This document shows positions 11,225-23,283 of a DNA stretch of 64,000 bases, in pieces (within the stretch, counting starts at the first letter, position 1; each line of letters opens with the position of its first letter). The notes below the pieces were generated by a model that was not told where the DNA came from, did not search any database, and worked only from the letters and a program-made list of their open reading frames with translations. The position numbers and the translations under genes are program-made. The DNA comes from Sparassis latifolia (lineage: Eukaryota; Basidiomycota; Agaricomycetes; Polyporales; Sparassidaceae), in contig CM031555.1 in assembly GCA_018466975.1 (NCBI GenBank), positions 1,178,001 through 1,242,000 on the forward strand. Direction: 5' to 3'.

Positions 11225-13331
11225 TCAACCACTTCCCTTCGACGACGAAACAGAGTCCTTCTTCCGCTTGCCTCCAAGCTGACCGATCTTCTTCAGACCG
11301 GAAGATATGCTCTTCTTTTTCTCGTGTTTACTGCTTGAGGCTGCCGTAGAGTCATTTGGATGGGAGGATGCAACTTCAGCCTCTGACTCATCTACGAGCA
11401 CCACATCGCTCTGTGACAACTCGTCAATGACACCCGAGATGCCACCCCCGCCCACGAGTTTGATGGGCAGGTCAGGACTCTGCGCCCGGGCATCTTCTGC
11501 GTTCACAATTACGGGGGAATCCTCCTCAGACTTGGTAGAATGATCGGGAGATGTGTCGGTTGACGGGTTCAGTGGTTGATCAAAGGCACCTTGCAACGTC
11601 GGTGCGGAGTTAGCGAGTAAGTCGATGGCCGGTACAGCAGCAGTAGCAGGCTGACTGGGCACCATTGGCTCGGGGGAGTCGGTTAAAGATCTGCTCGCCG
11701 GTGTAAATGGCACAATCGTGGAAGCGGTGGACTGTCTTGAAGCTTCCGGTCGTGAAGCAGAGGTACTATGAAGGTCTTCAACAATCTCCGGCATGATCAC
11801 GTCTCCGCCTGCTTCCAAGTCAGAAGTGCCCGGTATAGATGACATCGGGTCAATAAGAGTCGGAGTGGGGAGATCCACGGGTAATGGAGCTGGAGGCTTT
11901 GTGACCGAAATCGTAGGTATCGGTTGTCGAGGCGCGTAATGACTCTTGTTTGTCGCATTACCGAGCGGGGTTGCGAGCGCTGATGTTTCTTCCTCGGTCT
12001 CGGAGAGGACAGGAATAGGTACCTCTGCCGCAGAGCTCGCGGAAGCAGCGATCTGTAGACGGTCAAGCGAGAGTGTATCAGGCCCAACCTGTGGAACGAT
12101 GTTATTGGCATCATCGGGGAAGGAGATAGACGGCCAGATATTCTCACCTTGCCCTTCCCCGATGGTAACAGTGGTGGATCCGATGCTATTAATCCAGCAT
12201 CTTGCCACCTCCGTACACTGCGATCTGCCCAAGCTTCCAGAACGTTCCACCCTTTGTACTCTCCAGTCAAACGCAGACCTCCAGTGCCCGCATCGCCTCC
12301 CCCATCACCCTGACCGCCACCGATACCGTCGAAGAAGTAGCTTTCATAGCCAACAGAATCTTCGCTACCCTCACTTCCGTCGCTGCTGGAACCGAGCTCG
12401 TAACCCTCCCCGCTTTCCAGCTCGTCTACGAAGTGCGCCAGCCACTTCGCCCAGCCGCCCGCACCGTCACCTCTCCACATTACTACCTTGGTATCAAAGT
12501 CACGTCCGAAGACGATTACTTGACCTACCGTGCCGCCTTCTCCAGGATGCATGTCCACGCCAAGGTAATTACCCGCTTTGTCTGCGACAAGTGGGATCCA
12601 TCCTCGCGACGAGTACTCCTTCCTAACCCAGCCTGAGGGTATCGACTGCATGACCTGCCGTAGTTGCTCGTTTGCGCCAGTAGCTGGGTCTTCGTCGACT
12701 TCTCTCCAGAACCTCCACTCCTCCAGAACATCCTCCAAAGGTAACAGAGTCAACCCAAAGAAGAGACCTTCTGAACATCCTGCGGCGGATTCGGCCTCTT
12801 GGCCGTCCACACAGAGATAAGATTCGCGAACTGTTGGCGGAAGCGCGAAACCAAATGACATCTCAATCTGCGCTAGGTCCTGGGGCAAGATACCGTAATT
12901 GAGGGTGTCACCTAGTTCGGGGTATTCTCTGGAAAGCCACGTGCGTAGCCGATTCCAGGTATCAGCCAAGGGAGGGTAAGGTGGTAGTGGTGGAAGGGAC
13001 GCGCTATGAAGAGGAAGGATTGATGATGATTGCCTGGAACGTGAGCTGGAATCGTTGGAAGGCTATTCAGTGAGCAGTGCTACGAGCAGACGAGTGAGAC
13101 GTACATATTAGGAACGATGTCATATATGCCGGGGGACGTCTGTGGTGGGTATGAATACGAGGAGTTAGCAGACGTCGGCGTGCTTAATGAGTCTCCGTTG
13201 AATGCGTCTGGATGGGGGTGAAAGCCGGGTGATGAGGTGGGAAGGCTGAACGCCTCGTGGGTGGAGGACATGGCTTTGCGAGAGTTGCGCGTATTGCTTG
13301 ACGACGAGAAAAGACTTGCAAACCAGCTCAT
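11225..13331 (-). CDS. KNR4: Cell wall assembly regulator SMI1/KNR4 homologue
   Basis: KNR4/SMI1 links cell-wall glucan synthesis, the cell-integrity MAP kinase pathway and bud-site or hyphal polarity. The in-phase model is 13331-13105, 13045-12148 and 12088-11225, giving 662 residues. It starts MSWFASLFSSSS, a typical opening for the fungal family. The SMI1_KNR4 domain begins around residue 100 with TWLSREYPELGDTLNYGI and includes SFGFALPPTVRESY, FGLTLLPLEDV, WIPLVADKAGNYLGVD and FGRDFDTKVVMW. A Ser-rich acidic region follows, then EYKGWNVLEAWADRS, then a long disordered Pro/Ser/Thr tail ending in a Lys/Ser-rich segment. Its stop lies about 550 bp upstream of the EAF1 start on the same strand, and that gap shows no gene. 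Confidence 0.93.
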
Positions 13332-15044
13332 ACTGCACTGGCTACCCACAGGTCGGTGAGCTCAAACGGCACAACGAACAAGTGCAAGTAATCGTGAATT
13401 GATGAGGTAGGGTGGAGCTCGCCCGACAACCGATGCCCCGCGTCCGGCTTGTTATGGAACTTTCTGAAACAACCGCCGGGTGTACTGGGTCCAACACGGC
13501 AACGACAGTATTTAAACGAGAATAGAGCCGTTAATGAGTGCAGAACGTCCAGACGGCGGAGGAGAGAAGACTAGTGCTGCAGACGGCCTGACAAAACCAA
13601 TCCAGTCCGAATAGGCTCGGGTCTTCCGTGATGTCACACGCTGCACGCGGTATATACAGTACCGCTAGCGCTCAGCGACGACGACGGGGACGACGACGGG
13701 GACGACGACTGGACAAATGTAAATCTTACTCCGTCAATACTTGGCTGAAACAGCAGATTCAGCTGCATCGGACACAGTCTCAGACGGTGCGTGCAGTTAT
13801 CGTCTCCTTCCGATTGCTTCTGTCGGGCGTTTGGCCGTCCAGGGGATAACGATGATCTCGACGGTAGTTTACACGAAGATGAACGCTACGAGGAAGGGAT
13901 ACTGTAGCTTATATTCAAAGGACCGTTTTTCAATCCACTATTCGATGACTCCGGCCGTGGGTGTGGCATCACATCGGTGAGTTTTTGATGGTCAGGCATC
14001 AACGTCTGAGTAAATTTATGAATACAAGTGCTCATTGGTGGGTGATCTCCACGGTTAAGGCCTTGAGGCCCGGTGAATGAGTACCTCTCGTCATCCGGAG
14101 AGAGGAAATAATTCCGGCAGGTACGAGTCTAGTCACTTGAACTTTTCGTTAACTTCCCAAAATCCCTACTCCAGCGCTTTGAGACCACGGTGAATTAACG
14201 GGGTACGCGGTTATCAGCAGGGAAAACCTCTGGAAGGGTCAGACTTACAAGGGCGATCTGTGGCACGCTATTCACAGACAATCTGTATCAATTCACATTC
14301 TGCATTGACAGAATCGTGTTAGGTCCGCGCCGACGCCATCGCCTGGGAGCTCATTCGTGTACAAGATGACTTGTTGGTATGGACGAGTAAATCCGTGAGT
14401 TTCTTTGGCTCATCGACGCTTACAGATTCTGCTGCCGTGCATATTTTCAGAGAGGTTCACTGTCGGAGAAAACGATGGAGAGCCAATTGCCCCACCAAAG
14501 TTCTCTCTGAGTGCATTGTGGGTGCAGTCTGGATATCTCTGGCAAGCTTGTAGGCCGTGTGTGCAGACATCCACATACTAATCGCGATATGTTTCATTAT
14601 TAATTTCAAAATCGGCTGCAAGATTGTCATGCATGTCAACGCCAGCGATCTTTGTTGGTAGAATTGAAGCCGTCACAATCGAATTTATTTGCAAACTGAT
14701 ACGCGCTCGGTGGTGCTTTACGTGGTTTAGTTCTTCATTTCTATGTTAGTTGTCAGGATGCTCATGTAGTGAAAAGAATATTCACCGCAAGCGGAGAAGC
14801 TTATGACTATGTTTCGACGTCATTGCCTTACCTCTACACCTCCGTGAATGTCGTCCTTGGTGCCGACCGAGCTGCCTGGCGTAATCCAACCTCTGGTCGC
14901 TGTTGCGTCGAGATTCCATTGGTGTGATGTCGGCAGTATTCTCACTCACCTCTTCTGGATCGCTCAGGGACGTCAAACAAGCTCATGAGTAGGGAAGCTA
15001 CGTAGGTACAGGACACTAGCCACCTCGCCAAGAATTGGATAAGG
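13332..15044. other. Intergenic, no supported gene
   Basis: No open frame here carries a recognisable domain or convincing splice structure. A short tandem run of gacgacgacggg-like units lies at about 13675-13710. The first 250 bases next to the KNR4 start are its probable promoter. The rest shows only short open frames. Confidence 0.5.
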
Positions 15045-15069
15045 TTATTTGTGTGAGTGGGGTTCGACT

Positions 15070-15805
15070 GCCACTTGTGGACACAGGAAGGCAATAACGC
15101 TCGTGAGACTTTGTCTCAGACGCGGACGACGTAGTGGATGAAGACGAAAGTGTGGACGGACGAGTAGCTTCAACGTTCGTGAGATGCTGTCACTGTTATA
15201 ACTGTAGGATAAGAGGTACTGAAGAGAGTTGGTTGCGGGATCGCGAATCATATGTACGGAAGTCAGAGAACAAGCCCTACCAACCACCGGTCTGTGCTGC
15301 CGCCGAGGCTCATTTCTTCCGCCTACCCGACTTGGGACCTTGTGTCGCAGAGTCAGTCGTGTTGATCTTTGTCGGTCGGGGCCTCAAATGTTGGGGGCTG
15401 AGCTGGCTCTGTCCCGACTGATCTTGGAAACCTGCCCCAGATGCTTGTGCCTCAATCTGCCTCCGCTTCGCCATCAAGCGTGTGATAGGTCCTGTGTAAA
15501 TTCCATGGGACGCCGAAGGTACTGAAGAATTCACCATTTGCTCTGAATTTGCACCAACGGGCTGGCCGATCACCTTTTTTTTCCGTGAAGGGGGTTTCAC
15601 AGGCACGGAGAGTGTAGTCTCGGAAGCGGACAGCGTGGCGGATGAAGAGAGCCTACGGACACGAGATGGCGTTAACACTCGTGAGATGACTCTGTCGCGG
15701 GTAGTCTCGGACGCGGACGACGTAGTAGACGAAGTAGATGAAGTAGACGAAGGCGAAGGGCAGCGATGAACAGCTATTAATGTTCGTGAGACTGTCATTG
15801 TTCGA
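15070..15805. repeat. Direct repeat of the FunK1 3' end (two diverged copies)
   Basis: The stretch near 15085-15210 repeats the stretch near 15670-15800. Both contain ctcgtgagact, then gacgcggacgacgtagt followed by gatgaag-like units, and both end in gttcgtgagat with ctgtcattgtt/ctgtcactgtt. The order and orientation are the same and the copies are about 590 bp apart. The downstream copy lies beyond the predicted FunK1 stop, so part of the gene's 3' coding region appears to have been duplicated. Confidence 0.7.
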
Positions 15806-18175
15806 TATCTCGTGAGTGTCGAGAAAGTCTTGCCAGAATGCATTGAATTTCGCAGGATCCCACATCCGCGCATTGAAATCCATCGCCGCATCCAGCCATT
15901 GTTGCATCGTAGGGTTCGAAAAATGAATTTTGGATGTGTACCGCCGGTCGAGTTGGTTGAAGATTTTGCCCTCGCCAGCCATAACCTCGCCAAAACGAAT
16001 CACAAGTTGGTCGAAAATGTCGGCCACCACTTTGGACAGAGCTTGCGGTGGCAGATCATGATCTAACCACAACAAGCTGCAATAAAGTACAACCCAGAGC
16101 AGCGACTCCATGTCGTCCTGGATCGTCTGAGCTTCTTCCTTCCAACTCAGCGAGCGCTGTGACATAAATTGGAAGGTGCCCTAAGGGCGATAAGCCAGTG
16201 TTGAGAAACTTCTTCTGGATAAATTTGATACTCACCACGTTTGCGGGATCGCGAGCCCTCCCCTCAGCTGTTACTAAACATGAAAGGCTCCAATCAATAA
16301 GATATCCGCGCCGTATCATGCCTACTGCGTTGGGATCCCTGAATAGGATGATATTTTGTAGACTGACGTTGCGATGTACCCTGCGTTTTGCAGGGTCTTC
16401 GACATTCATGGCGCCCATGATCGCTTTAAAGGCCAAGAAGATAAAATGAGGAAGATGCAGCAGAAAATATAACTAGTTGCATGCCTTGATATGCGTCAAA
16501 CGTTCCACAAAGAAGCTCCTGTGTCCCTTGGAAGTGTTGGAGTCCATATCCGACAGTGCCCGACACGAGTCGATAATGCACGAGAGGGCGCAAAGGAGCT
16601 TGGTCACATTCAAAAGGAGCTCAATTGCATTCATAAAGAGTTTGATCGCGTTCACGCTTGCACACCCAGTGAGCTTGCCGAAACCGATCAGACCGCGTAC
16701 ATTGCGTGGATTATCAGTGTACGCTGCAAAGGAGGAGTAGGCCAAGGTTTGAACACACACCTTGACCGCTTTCGACGCAGCCATTTTCCTTTACCTTGAT
16801 TTTATTTATGTTCAACTGAACCTGTCGTTCCAGGACGTCTCCGTGACAGATCAACTGCGGAATATTAGGTACTCCAGCACGATGTAAATCCGCCAAAATC
16901 TCTCCCTCCGTTTGACATTCGTTGTTGCATCGCCACGTGTCCTTTAGGAAGAATACTGCTCCTGTCGGGCTACCTGCGTCCACAGCCCAATAACCCCTTG
17001 TCCCTCGACCCATCATTGAGACAGGCGAGACCACTGGTCGAGATACCAGGAGTCTGCGCTCTTCAGAACTGTTGTTGACCATGGCAACAGCAACTACGGT
17101 TCCCGGCTTGTAGTGTTCTGCCATGGCGGCAATCAGACTTGTCTGGTCACTAAAACCCAGCTGGGACTCGACATGCCGTTTGATTGATTCGCTGAAAAGC
17201 TTCTCCTCCTCCTTGGTCACGGACTGAACGGTAGGATCATGTCCACGCTGCGACTGCGAGGCATGGGCGTACCGCCACAGGAATTCACAGATAGGCCGTG
17301 CATTGTTGTGCAGGTCGACCGATTCTGAGGCGATCGCTCCAGCGCGGTCCCAGCGGATAAGCCGGACGCGCGATCCAGACAGCGCGACAGAGAAGTAGCA
17401 GCTGCGATGTTGACGAGCACACGCCTCGGTCACGCATGCAACGTTCCTCCCCAGGCCCTGTTCAGCCCGTTCTCGAATTCCTTCATTGTCGGTGATGAGA
17501 AAAAAATGGTGTGAGGGACGACCATCACCAGGAGCTGGATCTGAGAAGGGGTCCAGACCAGGATGCTGCTGGACTTCGATGTACAGGTCGGCGTAAGCAA
17601 GCGAGCTCGTGACTGTTGACTTCAGGTTTGCCATGTCAATGACCTCTTCGGAGAAGCAGGAGACATGGGGGGTCATTGAGCCTATCTCCCCGCGATTCAC
17701 GCCGAATGAGGTTGTGTCTACGAAGACAAATCCAGGACATCGTGGCCGAGACTTCACGGCACCTCGTCCGGCGCAATTGAGCGCAATTATCTGTAATATT
17801 TCAGCATGTGTGATCGATAGAAAAGCCTAAATACTGCACCAATGGTTCAATGATCTGCTGCCTGTGGTCAGCTTCTGCCGGCACATCTTTGAATGCCTTT
17901 GCAGCAGGCGGCATAGCAGACATATCAGTCCTTGGCAGGAATTCTAGAAACTGGTCAACAGGCATTGCACCAATCATAAAGGATTCGGAACAGTCTGCGA
18001 ATTCGCGATACCGCCTGTCGACATCCTGGTCATTGTCCTCCTGTTGCCACACCTTGTTTTCACAATTATTCTTGGCTAGCGGCGTGGCTATTGCAGGATT
18101 TGTAGGACGAGAAGTGTGAGCGCCGTGAGTTGTAGAGTTTTCACGGTGATTGAAGGTTTTGCGAGAACGAGGCAT
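15310..18175 (-). CDS. Fungal-type protein kinase (FunK1), possibly a pseudokinase or decaying gene
   Basis: FunK1 genes are an expanded kinase-like family of basidiomycetes. Exon 1 is 18175-17840 (MPRSRKTF start) and exon 2 starts at 17790 after a 49-nt intron. The N-terminal region includes HRQQIIEPL and PGFVFVDTT. Exon 2 carries ADLYIEVQ, SGSRVRLIRWDRAG and SPTGAVFFLKDTWR. Downstream pieces hold the catalytic loop, read here as HRNVSLQNI where the family normally has HRD, and GYLIDWSLSC in the place of the metal-binding motif. The C-terminal lobe has TIQDDMESLLWVVLYCSLLW. The last exon ends in a Lys/Arg-rich tail (GPITRLMAKRR). I could not join every exon between 16.8 and 15.6 kb cleanly, so introns there are unresolved and a frameshift is possible. 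The gene lies directly beside the transposon island. Confidence 0.75.
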
Positions 18176-18424
18176 GGTGAATAGATGGAAGTTCAACGTC
18201 CAATTAAGTGGTTGAAAGTGCGCTCGACTCGGAAGTCAATACGCGGTCACGTGTCAGTGGGCCATAGTCACGTTTCCCGTGCCGATTTCAACAAGCGACG
18301 GCTACTACTGTAGCATTTCGACCAACCCGGCCAGTCACAGGTCACAGGCACCTTGGCCGGCCGGTTTTTGACCTGGTGTCACGGGTCACAGCCATGCTGG
18401 CCGGGTGTGACCAATGTCCACAAA

Positions 18425-18663
18425 TGTTGGAAAGTAGCGCCCAAATTTCTGAAGCTCCAGAAATTGGGGAGCGCCCAAGGGCAGACAAGCCGAGGGCATG
18501 ATTACAAAGAAAGACAAAGAAGGAAATTTGCTTATATAAAGTGGAGCGTCTAGAACTGTATATATACAGAAATCTATTTTAGGATGCGTAATCACGCGCC
18601 CCGACGCATCTTGACCCGCCATCACTACCTTCCTATTTGGGAACTAAGGCGCGATTTCTAACA
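18425..18663 (+). repeat. Left LTR of the Copia element
   Basis: 239 bp, starting TGTTGGAAAGTAGCG and ending GATTTCTAACA. It contains a TATA-like stretch (cttatataaagtgg) that may be its promoter. It differs from the right LTR at several substitutions and short indels, for example gagcgcccaaggg versus gagcgctaaga, so the insertion is not recent. Confidence 0.95.
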
Positions 18664-18762
18664 GGTTATGAGCCCCGGCTCTAGCCAATAAATACTTGGA
18701 TAACAACAGCCCCTATTGTGGCTACAAAAATTGTTACCCCCTTACTAGTACGAGAACAAATA

Positions 18763-21700
18763 ATGTCGACCAGCGCTGATAATACGAGCAATAGCAATGC
18801 TTACGGATCCGCTCCTGAAGGAAGACAATTGGCTCCGTGGAGCGCCGCGTCGAGGCCATCCTTAATGATAAGGGTCTCCAGGAGTATGTGACCGGAAAGA
18901 CACGAAGCGCAGCCGAGTAATGACCCGGCCAATAGGGCAGCGAGAGAGGCGGAGATTAGCGCCTGGGGAGAGAAGGACCTCAAGGCCCAGAGCGTAATTG
19001 TGCTATCGCTGGGAGATTCCCAGATGGTGCACATCGCTGGAGCCGAGGCGGCACGGGCCATGTGGGAGCAGCCGCACAGTCAAGGAACAGCGTGGACAGC
19101 ATGGAATTCTCGCGCTGTGCGGCGTTTTTACGGATGCAAGCCAAGGAAGAAGATAATATCTCCAGTCACATTACACAGCTACGACAGATCCAGGAACAAC
19201 TCCACCTAATGGGAAGGTTGTTTCTGGCGAATTTCCGGCTCATTCTGGCTACCTCATTACCGGAGAGCTGGGACTCTTTCCTCAGCTCTTACTTTGGCGC
19301 CGTGGCGCAATGTTAGCGCCGAAGGTGCTGACAACGTCGCCCTCAGCTTACATCACAAGAATTGATTGCCATCATTCTTGATGAAAATAAGCGAAGGCAC
19401 GAGCGTGGCGGCGGTCAATCCTCGGACCAAGCCATGGTTGCCAAAGGAAAGAAGAGCCCCTTTGGGAATACAAAAATGTTCGATCTGCGGAAAGCCGGGA
19501 CATCTTGGTAACGAGTGTCGGCACCGCGACAAGGTCAAATGTATGAATTGCGGAAAATTCGGGCATAAGGCCACGGATTGTTGGGCTAAAGGCGGCGGCA
19601 AAGCCGGACAGGGCCCGCCGATGAAAGCGGCAAAAGGCGGGCGATGCTTACGGCGCGAGGTCGAATCGAAGAGGATGAGGCAAAAATAGCCTACAATAAT
19701 GATAAGCGACACTGTATCTCTCGGATCTGATGGCGAAATCGCTTCTTTCTATGAGTGGTTTGCCGACTCCGGGACAACTTCGCACGTTACAAATCGTCGT
19801 GAAGTCTTCGCGACCTATCAGGCGCTCGAAGATCACGCGATCACGGGCATCGGACCGCAACCAATGCAGGCATTGGGCCGCGGTACGGTCGATGTCGAAA
19901 GTAAAGTAGGAGACCGGAAAGTGAAATTCCGTCTCCACAGTGTACTGTATGCGCCGACAGCACCCAATAGCCTCCTCTCCATCACGCGTTTGGACGATGC
20001 GGGAGGAAGAGTACTTATGGGTAATAGTCGTGCAATACTAATAGATAAAAATAAACACACTCTTGCTATAGGCAAGAAAAATGGACGACTATATTCATTG
20101 AAATTGCGTCCAATAGTTCCACAACCTGCGCGAACCTATACTGCTAAGGAATATGGCCCGCATACCTGGGAAGAGTGGCACAAGATCTATGGCCATATCG
20201 GGAAACCAGCGCTTATGCGATTATATCGCGAAGGGCTTGTTGATGGCCTAGAAATCTCGCCAAGCCCAGATGAAATTAATTGCGGCGTGCATCCAAGCAA
20301 AGGCAACGCGAAGCCATTTCCCAAAGAGACGGACCGAATGCAGCAAGGTACCCGGAGAATTAACACACACGGATGTGTGGGGACCTGCGCAGACAGCCGC
20401 TCTACAAGGGTGGAAATATTTTATTACATTTACCGATGATTACAGTCGTCGAAGTACAGTACTATTTATGAGGCATAAAGATGAAGTAACTGAAAAGGTA
20501 AAGAATTATATTACCTATATCGAGCGCAAGTTTGAAATAAACCCTTGCGACTCAGGCTCGACAACGATCGAGAATATATGAACACCGAATTAATTAACTG
20601 GTGTCAAATGAAAGGGATCGAGATGGGTCTGACTGCGCCGTACTCACCATCCCAGAGCGGAGTCTCTGAGAGATTGAATCGCACACTGCTTGGACTAGCG
20701 CGCGATGATCTATCGAGAGATCTACCTTGTTATCTTTGGGCTGAAGCGATTGCTCACGCAGTCTATATTAAAATAGATCGCCTACCCAGGCGTTAAATGA
20801 GGCAACTCCGAAGAAAAATGGAATGGGGCGAAACCAAATATCTCGTACCTACAAGAATTTGGTTCCCCGTATGGGTCCTCACGGAGGGCGCAACACTATC
20901 AAAGCTAGCGCCCGTGCCAACAAGTATATTTTTGTTGGATACATGGAGCGGACCCAAAGCCATCAAATATTATGATGCACATACGCGCCAGATTAAAATC
21001 TCGCGTAATTTCCAATTTTCTTCGAATTCCCCGGACCATTTGCCCGGCAATGCGCCTCCACGTGCCACAAGAGCAAATAGGATCTGGCGTACCTATCCTC
21101 ACAGCACAGCGTGAGGGGAGCAAATATATTTCCGGGCACTTTACCTAGCAATGCGTCAGACGTGCCGCATGCGGAAAGAAGACCCAAAGTCCCAAACCTC
21201 ACAACGACCGCAGACGTGCAGTGCGAGGGGGAGTTAGGAACTTCCGCGCCACAGTCACCTGCCAAAAATCGCGAAAGCGCAGACAGGATGATGATCCTGA
21301 TCAGCGCGAGGAAAGCGGGGCGGGCGCGCAAGCCAGCCCAGGCGAACCAGAAGAAAGACAGTTCGGCATGATTACCGTCTAATGCGACCCAGAGGCAGGC
21401 GAAGATCTGGATAATGATCCAGATAAATCAAATGCCGAATTAGTCTATATTGCGATGGCGCCCACGGAAATGCGGATGCGGATGAGCCAAAGACGCTCAG
21501 TGATGCCAAGAGATCACTCGAGTGGCCCAAATGGGAACAGGCAGTCCAGACGGAACTCAATCAACTACAGGGTATGGAGACTTGGGAGTTAGTGGAACCT
21601 CCCGAAGATCGAAAACCCGTAGGAAATAAATGGGTTCTAGTTAAGAAAACAAACAAAGAGGGTGAAATAATCAAATACAAAGCCCGCCTGGTTGCGAAGG

Positions 21701-23035
21701 GATATTCTCAAATCCCAGGCATGGACTATACCGAGACGTTCGCGCCCGTAGTCCGCCTCGAAACCATTCGAGCTATCCTCGGGCTAGCCGCAATCTTAGA
21801 TTGGGAGATCGGACAGATGGACGTGAAAGGCGCCTATCTTAATGGAACTCTCAAAGAAGAAGTGTATATGCGGCAACCCGAAGGATACAGCGATGGAACA
21901 TACTGCGTATGTAAATTAAAGAAAACCCTCTACGGGCTAAAGCAGTCTGGCTGAGAATGGAATATCGTGCTGAACCGCAAGTTACTAGACGCGAGATTCA
22001 AGCACCTATTCTCGGATCCATGTGCGTACATTCAGATCAAAGGTGATAAGATAGAAATCGTCACCGTTTGGGTAGACGACCTATTAATATTCACCAATGA
22101 TTGCGCACTGATGGACCAATTGAAGAGGGAACTCCGAAATATGTTCAAAGTTACCGACCTTGGCGAACCCCGAAAAATTGTGGGGATAGAAATTGAGAGA
22201 GACCGTTCAAAGCGGACAATCAAAATCTCTCAGACAAAATATATTGAGTCTATCCTACACAAGAATGGGCTTCTGACGCCAACACGGTCGGGATGCCTCT
22301 TGATCCAAATACAGTGCTTGAAAAGAAGAACCGAAACTGATGGCGAATGCGACCGAGACAGCGGATATGCATCGCTCGTCGGATCACTGATGTGCGCGGC
22401 AATTGCCACGAGACCAGACATTGCTCACGCCGTCAACGGCTTAGCTCATTACTGCCAATTCCGGAATGGCTCATTGGACTGCTGCGAAGCGCGTCCTCCG
22501 CTATCTATCCGGGCGAGAACTTGGAATAATCTACGGGCCAATTGCAGATGTCAAGCCGAAGATCAATCCATATTTGTGGGCTACTCAGATGCAGACTATG
22601 CGAACGATATCCGAGATCGCAAATCAATCTCGGGATATTTATTTAAATTAGGAAATGGCACGATCACGTGGAGCTCAAAGAAGCAAACCACGGTCGCGTC
22701 ATCCACCACGGAAGCCGAATACATGGCATCCGCCGAAGCGGCAAAAGAAGCCGTGTGGCTCCGAACACTATTCAAAGAAATAGGTTTCGAGCAACAAGAT
22801 CCTACAATTTTATTCGAGGATAATACAGCGGCGATCTCAATCGCACGTGATCCCCAATTCCACGCGAAATCAAAACATTTTGATGTAAAGCATCATTATG
22901 TGCGCGAAAAATTGAGGGATAAATATATTGATATCCACTACTGTCCACGGAGGACATGATAGCGGATATCCTAACAAAATCACTCCCTAAGCCGAGGCAC
23001 GAGAAGCTCACAAAGAAGCTCGGAATGCCCATCGG
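18763..23035 (+). pseudogene. Copia gag-pol, broken by frameshifts and a stop
   Basis: Gag appears to begin at 18763 (MSTSADNTSNSN) and changes frame within the first kilobase. Two CCHC knuckles sit near 19480-19580 (CSICGKPGHLGNEC and CMNCGKFGHKATDC). Protease follows near 19760 (WFADSGTTSHV), then a pre-integrase segment (HKIYGHIG). Integrase with HTDVWGP and DNDREY continues in a shifted frame. Reverse transcriptase spans 21574-22300 (KARLVAKGYSQ, then VWVDDLL as the YVDD-type motif). It is cut by an in-frame TGA at 21952-21954, after which the same frame continues. RNase H shows SDADYA, TEAEYMA and FEDNTAAI. A further frameshift lies near 22945. The element cannot make a full polyprotein. 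Confidence 0.93.
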
Positions 23036-23047
23036 CTTGAGGGGGAG

Positions 23048-23283
23048 TGTTGGAAAGTAGCGCCCAAATTTCTGGAGCTCCAGAAATTGGGGAGCGCTAA
23101 GAACAGACAAGCCGAGGCATGATTACAAAGAAAGACAAAGAAGGAAATTTGCTTATATAAAGTGGGCGTCTAGAACTGTATATATACAGAAATCTATTTT
23201 AGGACGCATAATCACGCGCCCCGACGCATCTTGACCCGCCATCACTACCTTCCTATTTGGGAACTAAGGCGCGATTTCTAACA
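23048..23283 (+). repeat. Right LTR of the Copia element
   Basis: 236 bp, same ends as the left LTR. The purine tract before it and the ACAAA duplication after it fix the boundary. A few point changes and small gaps separate it from the left copy. Confidence 0.95.

Larger units (their letters stand above)
18425..23283 (+). mobile_element. Ty1/Copia LTR retrotransposon, decayed
   Basis: The element is bounded by two LTRs (18425-18663 and 23048-23283) that begin TGTTGG and end CTAACA. It is flanked by 5-bp target duplications ACAAA at 18420-18424 and 23284-23288. A candidate primer-binding site starts right after the left LTR (ggttatgagcccc). A purine tract (gagggggag, 23039-23047) touches the right LTR. 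Inside, the order is gag with two zinc knuckles, protease, integrase, reverse transcriptase and RNase H. Integrase before reverse transcriptase defines Copia rather than Gypsy. Confidence 0.95.

Noticed and set aside
18425..23283. LTR element as Gypsy type or as an endogenous retrovirus
   Set aside because: Integrase precedes reverse transcriptase, the catalytic motif is VDD of Copia type, and no envelope-like gene is present.
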